A stretch of DNA of 64,000 nucleotides from positions 124,001 to 188,000 of the forward strand of contig CAMCBW010000001.1 in NCBI GenBank assembly GCA_945873105.1, read 5' to 3'. Below are positions 8,900 to 17,980 of the stretch, one piece after another. The position numbers and the translations under genes are program-made. The notes under the pieces were generated by a model. It searched no databases and was not told the DNA's origin. It saw only the letters and a list, made by a program, of their open reading frames with translations. Source of the DNA: Tangfeifania diversioriginum. GTDB lineage: Bacteria > Bacteroidota > Bacteroidia > Bacteroidales > Prolixibacteraceae. Position 1 is the first letter of the stretch. Every line of letters starts with the position of its first letter.

Positions 8900-9778
8900 C
8901 TAGGGATGCTGATTCAGTTTTTCCAGACAAACTTTTAGGCTATCGCGCCAATAGGGTATTTCGACCGCAAAAGTAGTCTTGATTTTTGATTTATTCAAAA
9001 CGGAATAGGCTGGTCTGGCTGCGGGAGTTGGATAAGAAAGGGTATCGATGGGATTAACCCTGCAGCTGATCCCGGTTTGGTATTCAAATATGGCTTTGGT
9101 GAAATCGTACCAGCTGGCAGCTCCTTCGTTGGAATAATGGTAGATACCATTGACAAATTGTTTGCTCTCTTTGGCAGTTTTGGACAGAATGTCAAGAATT
9201 AGTTTTGCCAGGTCACCTGCGAAGGTTGGAGTTCCCACCTGGTCACACACCACGCCGATTTGTTCTTTTTCCCTTCCAAGCCTCAGCATTGTTTTGACAA
9301 AATTGTTGCCATAGGCAGAATAAAGCCAGGAGGTTCGGATGACAATCGCTTTGATGTCTGCCCTCAAGATGGCTGTTTCTCCTTCCAGCTTCGTAATTCC
9401 ATAGACCGATTGAGGTCTTACAATGTCCTTTTCATGGTAGGGAGATGATTTGGTACCATCAAAGAGGTAATCGGTTGAGATATGGACTAGTTTTGCTCCA
9501 CAGCTTTTGCAGGCTTTGGCCAGGTTGGCGACTGCATGGTGGTTGATGGATTCTGCCAGGGCCGTCTCCTTTTCTGCCTTGTCTACTGCGGTATAGGCGG
9601 CGCAATTGACAACCGCTGCAGGCTTTTCATGAGCAAAAAATGCTGCAACTTTGGCCGCGTCGCAGATATCGAGCTCTTCCACATCTGTAAATACGAAGGA
9701 GAGTTCAGGGTATGCTGTTGCAAGTTCCTGAATGGATTGTCCTAGCTGACCTTTTGATCCTGTTACAATTATCTTCAT
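8900..9778 (-). CDS. rfbD: dTDP-4-dehydrorhamnose reductase
   Basis: A 292-residue short-chain dehydrogenase/reductase that catalyses the last step of dTDP-L-rhamnose synthesis. The N-terminal nucleotide-binding turn is TGSKGQLGQ, DICDAAKV marks the usual second strand, and the catalytic pair is in YGITKLEGE. The C-terminal RPAYSVLNKSK region is typical of RmlD. The other rml genes are not in the window, so it stands apart from its pathway partners. It is on the same strand as the phosphohexomutase, with a gap of 83 bp. Confidence 0.92.
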   Translation of the reverse strand: MKIIVTGSKGQLGQSIQELATAYPELSFVFTDVEELDICDAAKVAAFFAHEKPAAVVNCAAYTAVDKAEKETALAESINHHAVANLAKACKSCGAKLVHISTDYLFDGTKSSPYHEKDIVRPQSVYGITKLEGETAILRADIKAIVIRTSWLYSAYGNNFVKTMLRLGREKEQIGVVCDQVGTPTFAGDLAKLILDILSKTAKESKQFVNGIYHYSNEGAASWYDFTKAIFEYQTGISCRVNPIDTLSYPTPAARPAYSVLNKSKIKTTFAVEIPYWRDSLKVCLEKLNQHP

Positions 9779-9876
9779 GCTGTACCAATTTTTTATTGGG
9801 TGATTGGGAAAGGTAAAGATAATAGAAAAGCTGTAGAGCCAAAATTAAATTGGCATTTCTAATTGGCAAATTGACC

Positions 9877-11340
9877 TTATTCGAATGTTTCTATTTTTTG
9901 AATTCCTTTTCGGTTAAAAACAATCCGGTATCTTTTGTAATCCCATTGTTCAGCCTCTTTGGCCTGTAAGATCATATTGAGGTAATAGATTTTTTCCCCT
10001 GGAACAATTTGAAATCCATCCTTTTCATCCGGGTAGTAGAGGGGAAACTCTGCATTGTCCATTTTTTGTATGTAATTTGAAATATTCAGCCTCAGGATTT
10101 CGTTGACGCCGGCTACCGGATATTCGGTATTGGCATCAATGCTCTCCCTGTTCAATTGCATCAGGGTCCTGTAAAGGATGATACGTTCATTGCTGGCGCG
10201 GTTATTGGCTTCAAGGATCGAAGAACGGTCCCGTTTTTGGAGGACTTCAAAAGGAACATTTCGTTCTGAAATAAAATCCATGCTCTCCCGCACCCATCCA
10301 ATTTCATTGTTGTGGGTGCTTATTTTAATCTTGTGGTCAAAGTAGCGCTTGTTTAGTTTGTGGGCAAAATAAAACCTCATCAGCTCCTTGATCCTGTCTT
10401 TCATCATGTAACTAACCACCAGTGCCACGAACATGGGCATGGTAAAATTTCCATACTTTTGCTGGAAGGAAAAGGCAACAAAGGTGGCAAAAATCATGGA
10501 CAGCCCAGCCGCCAGACTAAACAAGATCTGTTCTACCCAAACACCATCCTTTCGCTTTTTAACATCCAGAAAGAGATCACTTTCAGCATATTTTTTGAGC
10601 ATGCTTTGTCTGAATACCAACTCCTGGTTGTTCTTTTTGTTCTCTTTCTCTACCACCAGATACCCTTTCTCCCGTTTATAGGATATTTCGTAGTTGATCA
10701 AAGCAAGTAACTCCCCCTGCATCCGTTCATAATGTTGCGGATGACTTTTTTTCAACAATTGTATCAGTCGGAATGTATGAAATTCGATCAGGTTTGACAT
10801 AAACTCATCCCCGAATAGGAAATAGTCCAGCAACTCGTTGGAAATTGACGGAGTGTTGACAATTCGCTGCAGTGATCGGTAATGACCGGCGATCTTTTGA
10901 ATGTTGGCAAGATAGGACTGGATCAGAAATTCTCGGTCATCATCGAGTTTACTACTGATGGTATGGGATACCTCCTCCCTGAGTGAGCTTTTTAGGATGG
11001 ACATGAACATCTTCAGCTGGTATTCATAATTGGCCTTGTTGGTTCTGGTTGGTGCAACGGATAGGGTATTGAATGATTTTTCCAGTGAGCTGAAGGGAGC
11101 AGTCGAAAGGTCGGCAATGTTCCTCAGAAGGTAGGAGGGGGTAATCAACCGGATGTAAGAGGTGAGGTCCCTGTAGAAATCATCTTTGGTATATGTGAAT
11201 CTATTGATATCTAGACTGTTGGGTATAAAGATCCAAATATTAAAGGCAAAATCGTTGATTTTCTGTTTCTTTCTTGCAACAAATCCGACCTTTAATTCCA
11301 GGGAGAACTGATCATGAATCTTTACATTTTCATCTATCAT
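9877..11340 (-). CDS. Conserved-type membrane protein of unknown function
   Basis: A 487-residue protein that I do not recognise. Residues 1-265 are soluble and helix-rich and start with a beta-like segment FSLELKVGFVARKK. Two hydrophobic segments lie at about 270-291 and 298-313, separated by a short loop, followed by the basic KDRIKELMRFYFAHKLNKR and a soluble C-terminal half. No signal peptide, so both soluble parts are probably cytoplasmic around a helical hairpin. It starts 34 bp after the DASS transporter stop and is probably in the same transcript. The transporter and adenylate kinase context does not yet suggest a function. Confidence 0.8.
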   Translation of the reverse strand: MIDENVKIHDQFSLELKVGFVARKKQKINDFAFNIWIFIPNSLDINRFTYTKDDFYRDLTSYIRLITPSYLLRNIADLSTAPFSSLEKSFNTLSVAPTRTNKANYEYQLKMFMSILKSSLREEVSHTISSKLDDDREFLIQSYLANIQKIAGHYRSLQRIVNTPSISNELLDYFLFGDEFMSNLIEFHTFRLIQLLKKSHPQHYERMQGELLALINYEISYKREKGYLVVEKENKKNNQELVFRQSMLKKYAESDLFLDVKKRKDGVWVEQILFSLAAGLSMIFATFVAFSFQQKYGNFTMPMFVALVVSYMMKDRIKELMRFYFAHKLNKRYFDHKIKISTHNNEIGWVRESMDFISERNVPFEVLQKRDRSSILEANNRASNERIILYRTLMQLNRESIDANTEYPVAGVNEILRLNISNYIQKMDNAEFPLYYPDEKDGFQIVPGEKIYYLNMILQAKEAEQWDYKRYRIVFNRKGIQKIETFE

Positions 11341-11374
11341 GGTAATTCAAGAATATACATTCGTTAGTATTTAA

Positions 11375-12988
11375 TCAGAAGAATACCCCATTGGGTGTAT
11401 AACCCAACAATCTCAAATAAGTTTCTCCATAAATAATCATTGCAATCCAACTGATTACCAGCATTGTAAATCCAAATTTGAAAGTATCACTCCAACTGTA
11501 GTGTCCTGTTGTGTAGAGTAGAGCCGCTGGTTTGCTGTTAAATGGAAGTGCATAGACATGTTCAATCAACAGGGCTACAGGCAGCGCCAGACTGAGTATT
11601 GGAAGATTGAATTTCTGTGCAATTCCAATGGCAATGGGGACAAAAATAAGTGCCCTCATGGTTTTTGACTCAAAAAAGAGGGCACTGAAAATCATGGAAA
11701 AGGTCAGACCGGTATAAAGCATCCAAAATGGGGTGGCTGATGTAATCCCAAAGTGGGAGAACAGAGCGTCCACGATGGTCGATGCAAGATTGGTTGCTTC
11801 CAATCCTGCTCCCAGCGTATAAGCACCTGCTGAAAACATTAGCAAATGCCAGGGGATATCCACATCGTTCCATTTTACGATGCCAATTCCGGGAAGCAAG
11901 GCTACAAAGGCGCCCATAAAGGCTACAGCTGTTTGTGATATGCCGTGTTGCTTGTCGGTAGCCCACAATGCCAAAACAACGACAAATATGGCAATGGCCT
12001 TGTATTCGGCAAAATTTATTTTTCCCAGTTTTGCATATTCCTGTTTCAGTCGCTCAATTCCTCCTTCAATTTGGGGAAGTTGTTCCTTTGGTTTCATCGG
12101 GAAAATAATTTTTGTACCGACAAACCAGCCAATGATAATCAAACAGATAGCCAATGGGAAAGCGGCGATAAACCATTCCTGGAAACTGAATATTGACCAG
12201 CCCATGGCTCCTGCAATCATGGAACCGGCCAAAAGATTGGCACCAGATCCTGTAATAAATCCGCTTGCACCAATGTTGATTTGGAACAGGTTTTGTAAGA
12301 CAATGTTTCTGCCGAAATTATTCCTGTTTTCGGGAGAAGCTCCGAAGATCGCCGCAACCACCATGAAAATTGGCAAAAGAATCGTTGCTTTGGCAGTGGT
12401 AGCTGAGATAAAAATTGAAAGGACTATATTGATGACAATAAAACTGAAAAATATTCCCCTGGCATTTTTTCCAAAAGTAATGACAAACCATAGTGCGAAA
12501 CGTTTGGCTACCTGGGTATGGACCAGCATACTCGCCAGCACAAATGATAGGATGTTGAGCCACATGACAGGATGCCCCAGCTGGGCATAGGCGGTCTTTT
12601 CCGTGGTGACCCCTGTAAGAACCATGGCAATGATGACGAAAAATGACGTTAGATAATTGGGAATTGATTCAGTAATCCATAAAATAATGGCAGCAGCAAA
12701 AATCGCCAACATGGCATAGTTGATTCGAAGAAATTTGGCATCTCCCAACTGCTCATACCTTTCCAGGGCCTCTTTTTTTAACATGGAGTGATTGATGAAG
12801 TCAAGAAACTGGAAGTCAGACAGATAATAGATGGTGATAAAAGCAGCAATGGCAATAGGAGCACCCAAAATAGCCATCCATCGCTCAAATCCACTCTTGT
12901 GTACTTTTGGAAGTTTCTCTATACGGTAGTTGTTCATGTCCAGAACATCGGATAGATGTTCTGGTACGCTGTGATCTTGCTGCATCAA
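11375..12988 (-). CDS. DASS (SLC13-type) sodium/anion symporter
   Basis: A 537-residue polytopic inner-membrane protein with about twelve hydrophobic segments after a cytoplasmic N-terminal tail of about 35 residues. The two re-entrant signature regions are recognisable as SATTAKATILLPI and GASGFITGSGANLL, matching the divalent anion/sodium symporter family that carries dicarboxylates or sulfate. Which anion is moved cannot be decided by eye. The gene begins 17 bp after the stop of the tandem adenylate kinase, suggesting co-transcription. The N-terminal extension and an inserted loop near ALERYEQLGD are longer than in the minimal family. Confidence 0.85.
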   Translation of the reverse strand: MMQQDHSVPEHLSDVLDMNNYRIEKLPKVHKSGFERWMAILGAPIAIAAFITIYYLSDFQFLDFINHSMLKKEALERYEQLGDAKFLRINYAMLAIFAAAIILWITESIPNYLTSFFVIIAMVLTGVTTEKTAYAQLGHPVMWLNILSFVLASMLVHTQVAKRFALWFVITFGKNARGIFFSFIVINIVLSIFISATTAKATILLPIFMVVAAIFGASPENRNNFGRNIVLQNLFQINIGASGFITGSGANLLAGSMIAGAMGWSIFSFQEWFIAAFPLAICLIIIGWFVGTKIIFPMKPKEQLPQIEGGIERLKQEYAKLGKINFAEYKAIAIFVVVLALWATDKQHGISQTAVAFMGAFVALLPGIGIVKWNDVDIPWHLLMFSAGAYTLGAGLEATNLASTIVDALFSHFGITSATPFWMLYTGLTFSMIFSALFFESKTMRALIFVPIAIGIAQKFNLPILSLALPVALLIEHVYALPFNSKPAALLYTTGHYSWSDTFKFGFTMLVISWIAMIIYGETYLRLLGYTPNGVFF

Positions 12989-13005
12989 TACTTCTTTGTT
13001 AATGG

Positions 13006-14175
13006 TTATCTTAAATTGCGAAAAGCTTTTTCTATTTCTGCGGACATTCTCTCAAATACAACATCAAATTCAGCCTCTCCATTTACAATGGCAACATCGT
13101 GAATCTCCTTGTACTTATCCAGTACTGGAATAGTCTTTTCTTCATGATCTTTTAGTCTCCGTACGATTTTTTCAGTACTGGTATCATAAGGTTTGCAATG
13201 GGTGGTTTTGCTGCGGATACTTAATCTGGAAATCAACTCCAATGTACTTACTTGAATATCAATAATTTTACAAATTGTGGAGTTGTGTTTTTTCAAGATT
13301 CCATCCAGGATATAGGACTGAACAAGTGTTCTGGGAAATCCTTTGAAAATGAATCCCTTTACTGTTTTGGAGCCTCTGATCTTCTGCAAAATCAATGGGA
13401 CCACGATTTCGTCTGGCACCAATTCACCGTTCTCGTAGATTTGAGTAATTTTTTTACCTAATTCTGTACCTTCCATAATTTCCTCTTCAAGCATTCTGCC
13501 GGTAGAGATGTATTCAAGACCGTACTTTCTTGAGAGTTCTACTCCCTGGGAGCCCCTGCCGCAGCCGGGATAACCAAAGATGACAACGTTCATCAACTTC
13601 TTACTCAGCTCCTTGTTGATAATATCCTCAATTTGAATGGTGACTTCGTCAATTCTTTTGTTCCCGTCGATACTGATGTAATTCCCTTTTTCCTTGTAGA
13701 AATTTAGTACAGGGAGGGTCTTTTCCTCATATTCCTTCAGCCTGTTGCGAATGACATCCTCATTGTCATCCAATCGGCCTGAAGTTAAGCCTCTGTTCAA
13801 AAGTCTTGCAACAGATTCATCTTCAGGAACTTCAATGCTAATCAGACAGTTTAACGATGTGTTTAATTTAATCATCAGACCCTCCAGAATATAGGCCTGA
13901 ATGATGGTCCGAGGGAATCCATCGAAGAGAAAACCGCTTGACTGAGAATTTTCCTTGATTGTTTTTTCAAGAATCTGAACAATTATTTCGTCAGATACAA
14001 GTTTGCCTGCTGCAATGATGCTTTTGGCTTCAAGACCGAGTTTGGTCTCTTCTGCCAATTCTTTGCGCAACAAATCTCCTGTAGAAATGTAATACAAGTT
14101 GTATTTTTCTATCAGGAAGGATGACTGTGTGCCTTTGCCTGCCCCTGGAGGGCCAAATAATGCTATATTAATCAT
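13006..14175 (-). CDS. Tandem adenylate kinase: canonical N-terminal domain plus degenerate C-terminal copy
   Basis: I place the start at 14175 (MINIALFGPPG), 25 codons inside the longest frame, giving 389 residues. Domain 1 (about 1-190) has a normal adenylate kinase P-loop GPPGAGKG (8-15), STGDLL, DGFPRT (85-90) and the LID motif GRLDDNEDVI, and should interconvert AMP, ATP and ADP. Domain 2 (from M195) is a second copy: GYPGCGRG replaces the P-loop lysine with arginine (201-208), STGRML replaces STGDLL, FKGFPRT replaces FDGFPRT (277-283), and the LID is rewritten around TTHCKPYDTS. Domain 2 is probably not an ordinary kinase and may be regulatory. The gene has a 270-bp leader and is followed closely by the DASS transporter. 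Confidence 0.9.
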   Translation of the reverse strand: MINIALFGPPGAGKGTQSSFLIEKYNLYYISTGDLLRKELAEETKLGLEAKSIIAAGKLVSDEIIVQILEKTIKENSQSSGFLFDGFPRTIIQAYILEGLMIKLNTSLNCLISIEVPEDESVARLLNRGLTSGRLDDNEDVIRNRLKEYEEKTLPVLNFYKEKGNYISIDGNKRIDEVTIQIEDIINKELSKKLMNVVIFGYPGCGRGSQGVELSRKYGLEYISTGRMLEEEIMEGTELGKKITQIYENGELVPDEIVVPLILQKIRGSKTVKGFIFKGFPRTLVQSYILDGILKKHNSTICKIIDIQVSTLELISRLSIRSKTTHCKPYDTSTEKIVRRLKDHEEKTIPVLDKYKEIHDVAIVNGEAEFDVVFERMSAEIEKAFRNLR

Positions 14176-14445
14176 TGGATAGAGTTTTATTGACAGGAAA
14201 GATAAAAAAACTTGGCCAATTATCTGTAACAAACATCGATCGAAGTCCATTTACGGTGACCGCTGTTTCCTTGAACACCGGCACTGTAAATGGGCTCCTG
14301 ATGATGGATGAAATCCCCATACTTTCTCCTTGACAGTATAGTATGTATAATATCATGAGGTATAAATACATACCTGTATAAATTCAACCAATAACTAGAG
14401 TTGTCAGGGAGTCGGATGATTCATTGCTTCTGGCGATTAAAAATT
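14176..14445 (-). promoter_or_regulatory. Leader region of the tandem adenylate kinase with a large inverted repeat
   Basis: This gap holds CCATTTACGGTG (14247-14258) facing CACCGGCACTGTAAATGG (14276-14293). The outer arms CCATTTAC/GTAAATGG are perfect and GGTG/CACC extends them, so the minus-strand transcript can fold into a strong hairpin about 70 nt before the kinase start. A 50-codon open frame (ATG near 14321, preceded by AAGGAG) overlaps the kinase start, but its product looks like nothing known. A structured leader or attenuator is inference. Confidence 0.4.
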
Positions 14446-14919
14446 TTAAACCCATTTGCTGTAGGGATTTTTCATGAGCATGGAGTTGTAATATTTTACA
14501 TCTCCTGTTACCTCTTCACCAATCCAAATGGGTTTTGCAAAATTTTCATCTTCGCTTGAAAGTTCAACCTCGGCAACAACCAGTCCCTGATTTTCACCAT
14601 AGAATTCATCTACTTCGAAAGTGTGAATTCCAGATTTTACCTCATAGCGGGTTTTGTCGATTACACCGGGTTCGCAAATCTGAAGCAATTCTTCCACCTC
14701 CGTTACCGGGATCTCTTTTTCCCATTCGAAGCGGGAAGCGCCTGAAGCACTGCCTATACCTTTGATGGTGATGAATCCTTTGTCGCCTTTGATCCTGACA
14801 CGAACCGTCCGCTCAGGCAGTGAAGAGAGGTACCCCTGGGTGATACGTGTTGATTTCGCTGCAACTGTTTTAAAATTATTATCCAAGACCAAAAATTTAC
14901 GTTCGATTTCTTGTGCCAT
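14446..14919 (-). CDS. CYTH-domain protein (triphosphate tunnel metalloenzyme family)
   Basis: A 157-residue single-domain CYTH protein. It opens with EIERKF (the ExExK signature, residues 4-9), followed by TVRVRIKGDKGFITIKG, FEWEKEIP, KTRYEV and VVAEVELSSED, which supply the ring of charged residues lining the tunnel. Small bacterial CYTH enzymes of this size usually hydrolyse inorganic triphosphate; class IV adenylate cyclases share the fold. It is the last gene of the phosphate operon, starting 5 bp after the CYTH-like gene stop. The phosphate setting favours tripolyphosphatase activity over cAMP synthesis. Confidence 0.92.
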   Translation of the reverse strand: MAQEIERKFLVLDNNFKTVAAKSTRITQGYLSSLPERTVRVRIKGDKGFITIKGIGSASGASRFEWEKEIPVTEVEELLQICEPGVIDKTRYEVKSGIHTFEVDEFYGENQGLVVAEVELSSEDENFAKPIWIGEEVTGDVKYYNSMLMKNPYSKWV

Positions 14920-14924
14920 GGTAG

Positions 14925-15566
14925 TTAGTTTGCTAAAGGTTTGTTAATCATGCCAATTACTCTCTTGATGGCTTGCAAATAGTTGATGTTTTCGACACCT
15001 GCAAGACCAATTTCTCTAACGGTTTTTTTAATGTCTTCTACTTCAGTCGATTCTGAATTAATGGTAACAACCCTTGCTCCGTTGAAAAGACATTCCCCGT
15101 ATTCACAGATGGTATTGTTGACCATGTAACCAAAGCGCTGTTTGTGAACCTTTACAGCTTGTAAGTCAGGGTGTTTATTGATCATATCCAGGAATTCCTC
15201 AAAAATATAGGAGTCTTTGGTCAACATGGGCATCTCAACCATGAAGGCTGGGAAAACCTCCTCCTCCAATATCTGCCTGGAGATAGGGAATTCGGCTTTC
15301 ATCAAAGGATTCCATTGCTCCATTCCGTCGACCCTTTGAACAAAAGTTTTAATGTCCATCAAACCATCCCTTACTTTGGTATTGTTGATGTCGTTGGTTC
15401 TCGAAAGGATATAGATCTCATCGGAATATCGTTCCCATACTTTTTCTGGAATAGGAACCGATAGACGAGCCATTCTTTTGGCTGCATTGTCAAAATTTTG
15501 ACCAAAGGATCGGAATTCAAACCTTGGTTTTGAAATCTCCCCTACTTTTAATTCTTCTTGTGCCAT
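14925..15566 (-). CDS. Divergent CYTH-like protein
   Basis: A 213-residue cytosolic protein with no obvious close family by eye. The order of charged strands resembles a CYTH tunnel: RFEFR (15-19), EIYILS (50-55), KVRDGLMDIK (64-73), MKAEFPIS (89-96), VHKQRFGY (140-147), CEYGECLF, then NSESTEVEDIKK and NYLQAIKRV at the end. The middle (97-135) is longer than in simple CYTH proteins. It sits between the SdiA-regulated-type lipoprotein gene (8-bp gap) and the CYTH gene (5-bp gap), so duplication followed by divergence is plausible. The CYTH assignment is inference; gene reality is well supported. Confidence 0.75.
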   Translation of the reverse strand: MAQEELKVGEISKPRFEFRSFGQNFDNAAKRMARLSVPIPEKVWERYSDEIYILSRTNDINNTKVRDGLMDIKTFVQRVDGMEQWNPLMKAEFPISRQILEEEVFPAFMVEMPMLTKDSYIFEEFLDMINKHPDLQAVKVHKQRFGYMVNNTICEYGECLFNGARVVTINSESTEVEDIKKTVREIGLAGVENINYLQAIKRVIGMINKPLAN

Positions 15567-15574
15567 AATTGTTT

Positions 15575-16381
15575 TTAATTATTAATTGTAAACGAATAAA
15601 GTCTTGCCTCACGATCACTGACCACATAGAGTTTGTGCTTCCTGATGTCAACAGCTATGCCTTCCGGATTACTTACGGGAATACGGAATTGCTCAATCGG
15701 ATCACCATACAAATTGCATCGGTTAACGGTAGCAGAAAGGTCACTTACTATCCAGAGTTCTTGCGATATTTCATCAATGCAGATGCCTGAATAGTCATCA
15801 GCAAATTCTAATCTCTTCTCTTTTAGTATATTAAATTGCTCATCGGCGATGATAAGGAGGCCTGGATTCTGTTCATTCAGAAGGTAAAAGCATTTATTGA
15901 CTGAATTGTACGCGATTCCTTCCAAGCCTGCGTTGTCATCCCTGTTTTCGACTGCTATTTTGAAATGTGCAACATGATTTCCTTGAAGATCAAGTTGTTC
16001 AACGTCCCTTAAACGCTCCTCAACCGCATAGATAAACTGATTGTTTACCTGAACTACTCCCTCTAAGTCGGATCCGGTATATTTCAGGGTTTCCAGAATT
16101 TGCCCCCTGGTATTCAGCTTATAAATTTGTGCGGTATTGTCACTGACCGTATACAGAATATCAGTTGTTGATCCAAAGCACAAATCTGAGGGCTCTTTTA
16201 CCTCCAGTTTATCAATAGCATCGGGCTGTAGGATGGTGAAGTGACTCTCCTCCCTATTTGAACAACCACTGCAGCCAAACAGATGAAGTAATATGGTTAT
16301 CGAAATCAAGAGTTTGAATCCACTGTCTCCGAATGAAGACAGTGGTTCAATTTCCAAATTGTATCGATTCTCCCGGATCAC
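15575..16381 (-). CDS. SdiA-regulated-type beta-propeller lipoprotein
   Basis: A 268-residue protein with a hydrophobic N-terminal segment and a lipobox-like LFGCSGC. The rest is made of repeated four-strand units such as LYTVSDNTAQIYKLN, QELWIVSDLSATVNRCN and KLYVVSDREARLYSF, with LEGIAY and PEGIAV turns. This matches the SdiA-regulated/esterase-like six-bladed propeller family, distantly related to phytases. It should sit on the membrane facing outward. It follows the lamin-tail gene by 3 bp and precedes the CYTH-like gene by 8 bp. A role in binding or cutting an external phosphoester is inferred from the operon. Confidence 0.8.
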   Translation of the reverse strand: MIRENRYNLEIEPLSSFGDSGFKLLISITILLHLFGCSGCSNREESHFTILQPDAIDKLEVKEPSDLCFGSTTDILYTVSDNTAQIYKLNTRGQILETLKYTGSDLEGVVQVNNQFIYAVEERLRDVEQLDLQGNHVAHFKIAVENRDDNAGLEGIAYNSVNKCFYLLNEQNPGLLIIADEQFNILKEKRLEFADDYSGICIDEISQELWIVSDLSATVNRCNLYGDPIEQFRIPVSNPEGIAVDIRKHKLYVVSDREARLYSFTINN

Positions 16382-16384
16382 AAC

Positions 16385-17968
16385 TTAATTGTTTGCAGCA
16401 CCTTTGGTGTGAGCCGTTTTAACTACCCAATCTCCGGTTGCATTTGGTGACCGGGAATAACTCCCGTCTGCGGGGTGACCTCCCACAAAAGTTGTTGCCG
16501 TCTTTTGGAAAGAGCTAATGACTGCTCCAGTGGCTGTTGTCAACTCAATTTTGACATCCTTGGTATTGGAGATTCCTGCGAGTAATCCAGAGCCAGCCGG
16601 TAAGGTCGTGATGACCTTGTATCCTTTTGCAGCGATCTTGCTCCCGGCAGGGAAGGTGTACAATGCTGTTCCGGTTGAGCCATCCTTGATCAACTTCATT
16701 CCGCTCACATCGTATTCAGCATCCGAGTTATTGAAAATCTCCACCCAGTCATCATCAGGGGTTTGCAGTCCACAGATCTCGTTCAAGATGATTGGAGGAG
16801 GAGGTGCCACTGTTACTGAAGGCCAGGTCGAACCTTTGGTATGGTCGAATACACTGGTAACAACGCCTCCGGTTCCTGTCGTTTCAGCAGGAGAGTAGGT
16901 TTTCTGTGCCTTGTCATTGGTAGCCACCAAATGATACCTGACAATAGAATTGCTATTTTGCCCTGGAATGATTCCGGTCCAAATGCCATTTGTCTTCACC
17001 ATCGTTACAGCTATCTTTTTTGTAGCATCTTCTGAGTTTACCGTGTAATTGAGCAATACATCCAAAACATTTCCCAGATCATTGGCAACCGCACTTACAG
17101 TAATTGGCTCTCCTCCGGAGGGGGTGGACGTTGATAGTGTTACACTGTTAAATACGGGTATTACAACAAATGAATTTGGTGTAGCAGGAGCAGTGGAAGG
17201 AAAGTAGGATTTCAATCCTGTTGCATCGGTAGCCTCCACATAGTATTTCACGGTTTCGCCGGCTTTGAGCAGAGGCATTTTGTAGGTGTAGGTACCTCCG
17301 CCTAGTGGAGCCATACTGGTAAATATGATGTCTGCTGAAGTCTGGTAAAAGAATTTAACATCAGCAACACCAGAAGCATCAGATACTACAATATTGTAGG
17401 TATACCGGTCGTTGCTGTTTACATTGGTGATGGCTGTAGCCGTTATCACCGGAGGATTGTTGGTATTGCTGTTGGCAGTCCCCATGGTTGCATTTGCATT
17501 GGCGAAGGTTGTTCCACCATTGGGAATTCTTGCATAGGTTATACCCAAAGGCATGGCTGGTACTGCTACCTCATCGATAATGGCACTTTTGTTGTCCACC
17601 AGATAGACGGATTCACCTCCTGATGAGATTCCAAAAGCGGCATATTTGGTTGGGTCAGTGGCAGCCAGTGCTACATCACACGTAACAACATAATAACCTT
17701 TGGCAGCGATTTTTGTGCCGGCCGGCAATTTGAAAAGGGCTGCAGGCTTGTCATAGACACCAAATCCACTTAGATCAATTTCCGTACCGCCGGGATTATA
17801 GATTTCAATCCAGTCAGGTTTTGGATCACCTGCATTTGAATTTACTTCGTTGATCATCAAGACTATATCAGAACTTTGAATGTCGCTCTCATAGACTTCA
17901 TCTTGAACACAGGCCTTAAAGAGAAAAGCCATTGAAAGAAGAACCGTGATTAAAAATATCTTTTTCAT
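16385..17968 (-). CDS. Lipoprotein with two lamin-tail domains flanking Ig-like repeats
   Basis: A 527-residue protein with a lipoprotein signal (lipobox FKAC). The first lamin-tail domain, about residues 38-150, begins LMINEVNSNAGDPKPDWIEI. A second, about 390-527, begins IILNEICG and contains DDWVEIFNNSD. Between them are two or three Ig-like segments with YTYNIVVSDASG-type strands. Lamin-tail domains in bacteria are surface adhesion modules, often attached to secreted nucleases or phosphatases, but no catalytic domain is present here. It starts 12 bp after the porin stop and ends 3 bp before the propeller gene, so it belongs to the phosphate operon. Confidence 0.85.
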   Translation of the reverse strand: MKKIFLITVLLSMAFLFKACVQDEVYESDIQSSDIVLMINEVNSNAGDPKPDWIEIYNPGGTEIDLSGFGVYDKPAALFKLPAGTKIAAKGYYVVTCDVALAATDPTKYAAFGISSGGESVYLVDNKSAIIDEVAVPAMPLGITYARIPNGGTTFANANATMGTANSNTNNPPVITATAITNVNSNDRYTYNIVVSDASGVADVKFFYQTSADIIFTSMAPLGGGTYTYKMPLLKAGETVKYYVEATDATGLKSYFPSTAPATPNSFVVIPVFNSVTLSTSTPSGGEPITVSAVANDLGNVLDVLLNYTVNSEDATKKIAVTMVKTNGIWTGIIPGQNSNSIVRYHLVATNDKAQKTYSPAETTGTGGVVTSVFDHTKGSTWPSVTVAPPPPIILNEICGLQTPDDDWVEIFNNSDAEYDVSGMKLIKDGSTGTALYTFPAGSKIAAKGYKVITTLPAGSGLLAGISNTKDVKIELTTATGAVISSFQKTATTFVGGHPADGSYSRSPNATGDWVVKTAHTKGAANN

Positions 17969-17980
17969 CGTCTAATATTA

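Noticed and set aside
13006-14175. Tandem adenylate kinase as an assembly artefact of two gene copies
   Set aside because: The two halves differ strongly in sequence and the frame is continuous, so duplication by mis-assembly is excluded; it reads as an old fusion.
14168-14371. 67-codon open frame upstream of the tandem adenylate kinase
   Set aside because: It crosses the inverted repeat of the leader, its product has no family-like features and it overlaps the kinase start. An internal start with AAGGAG is mentioned in the leader entry only.
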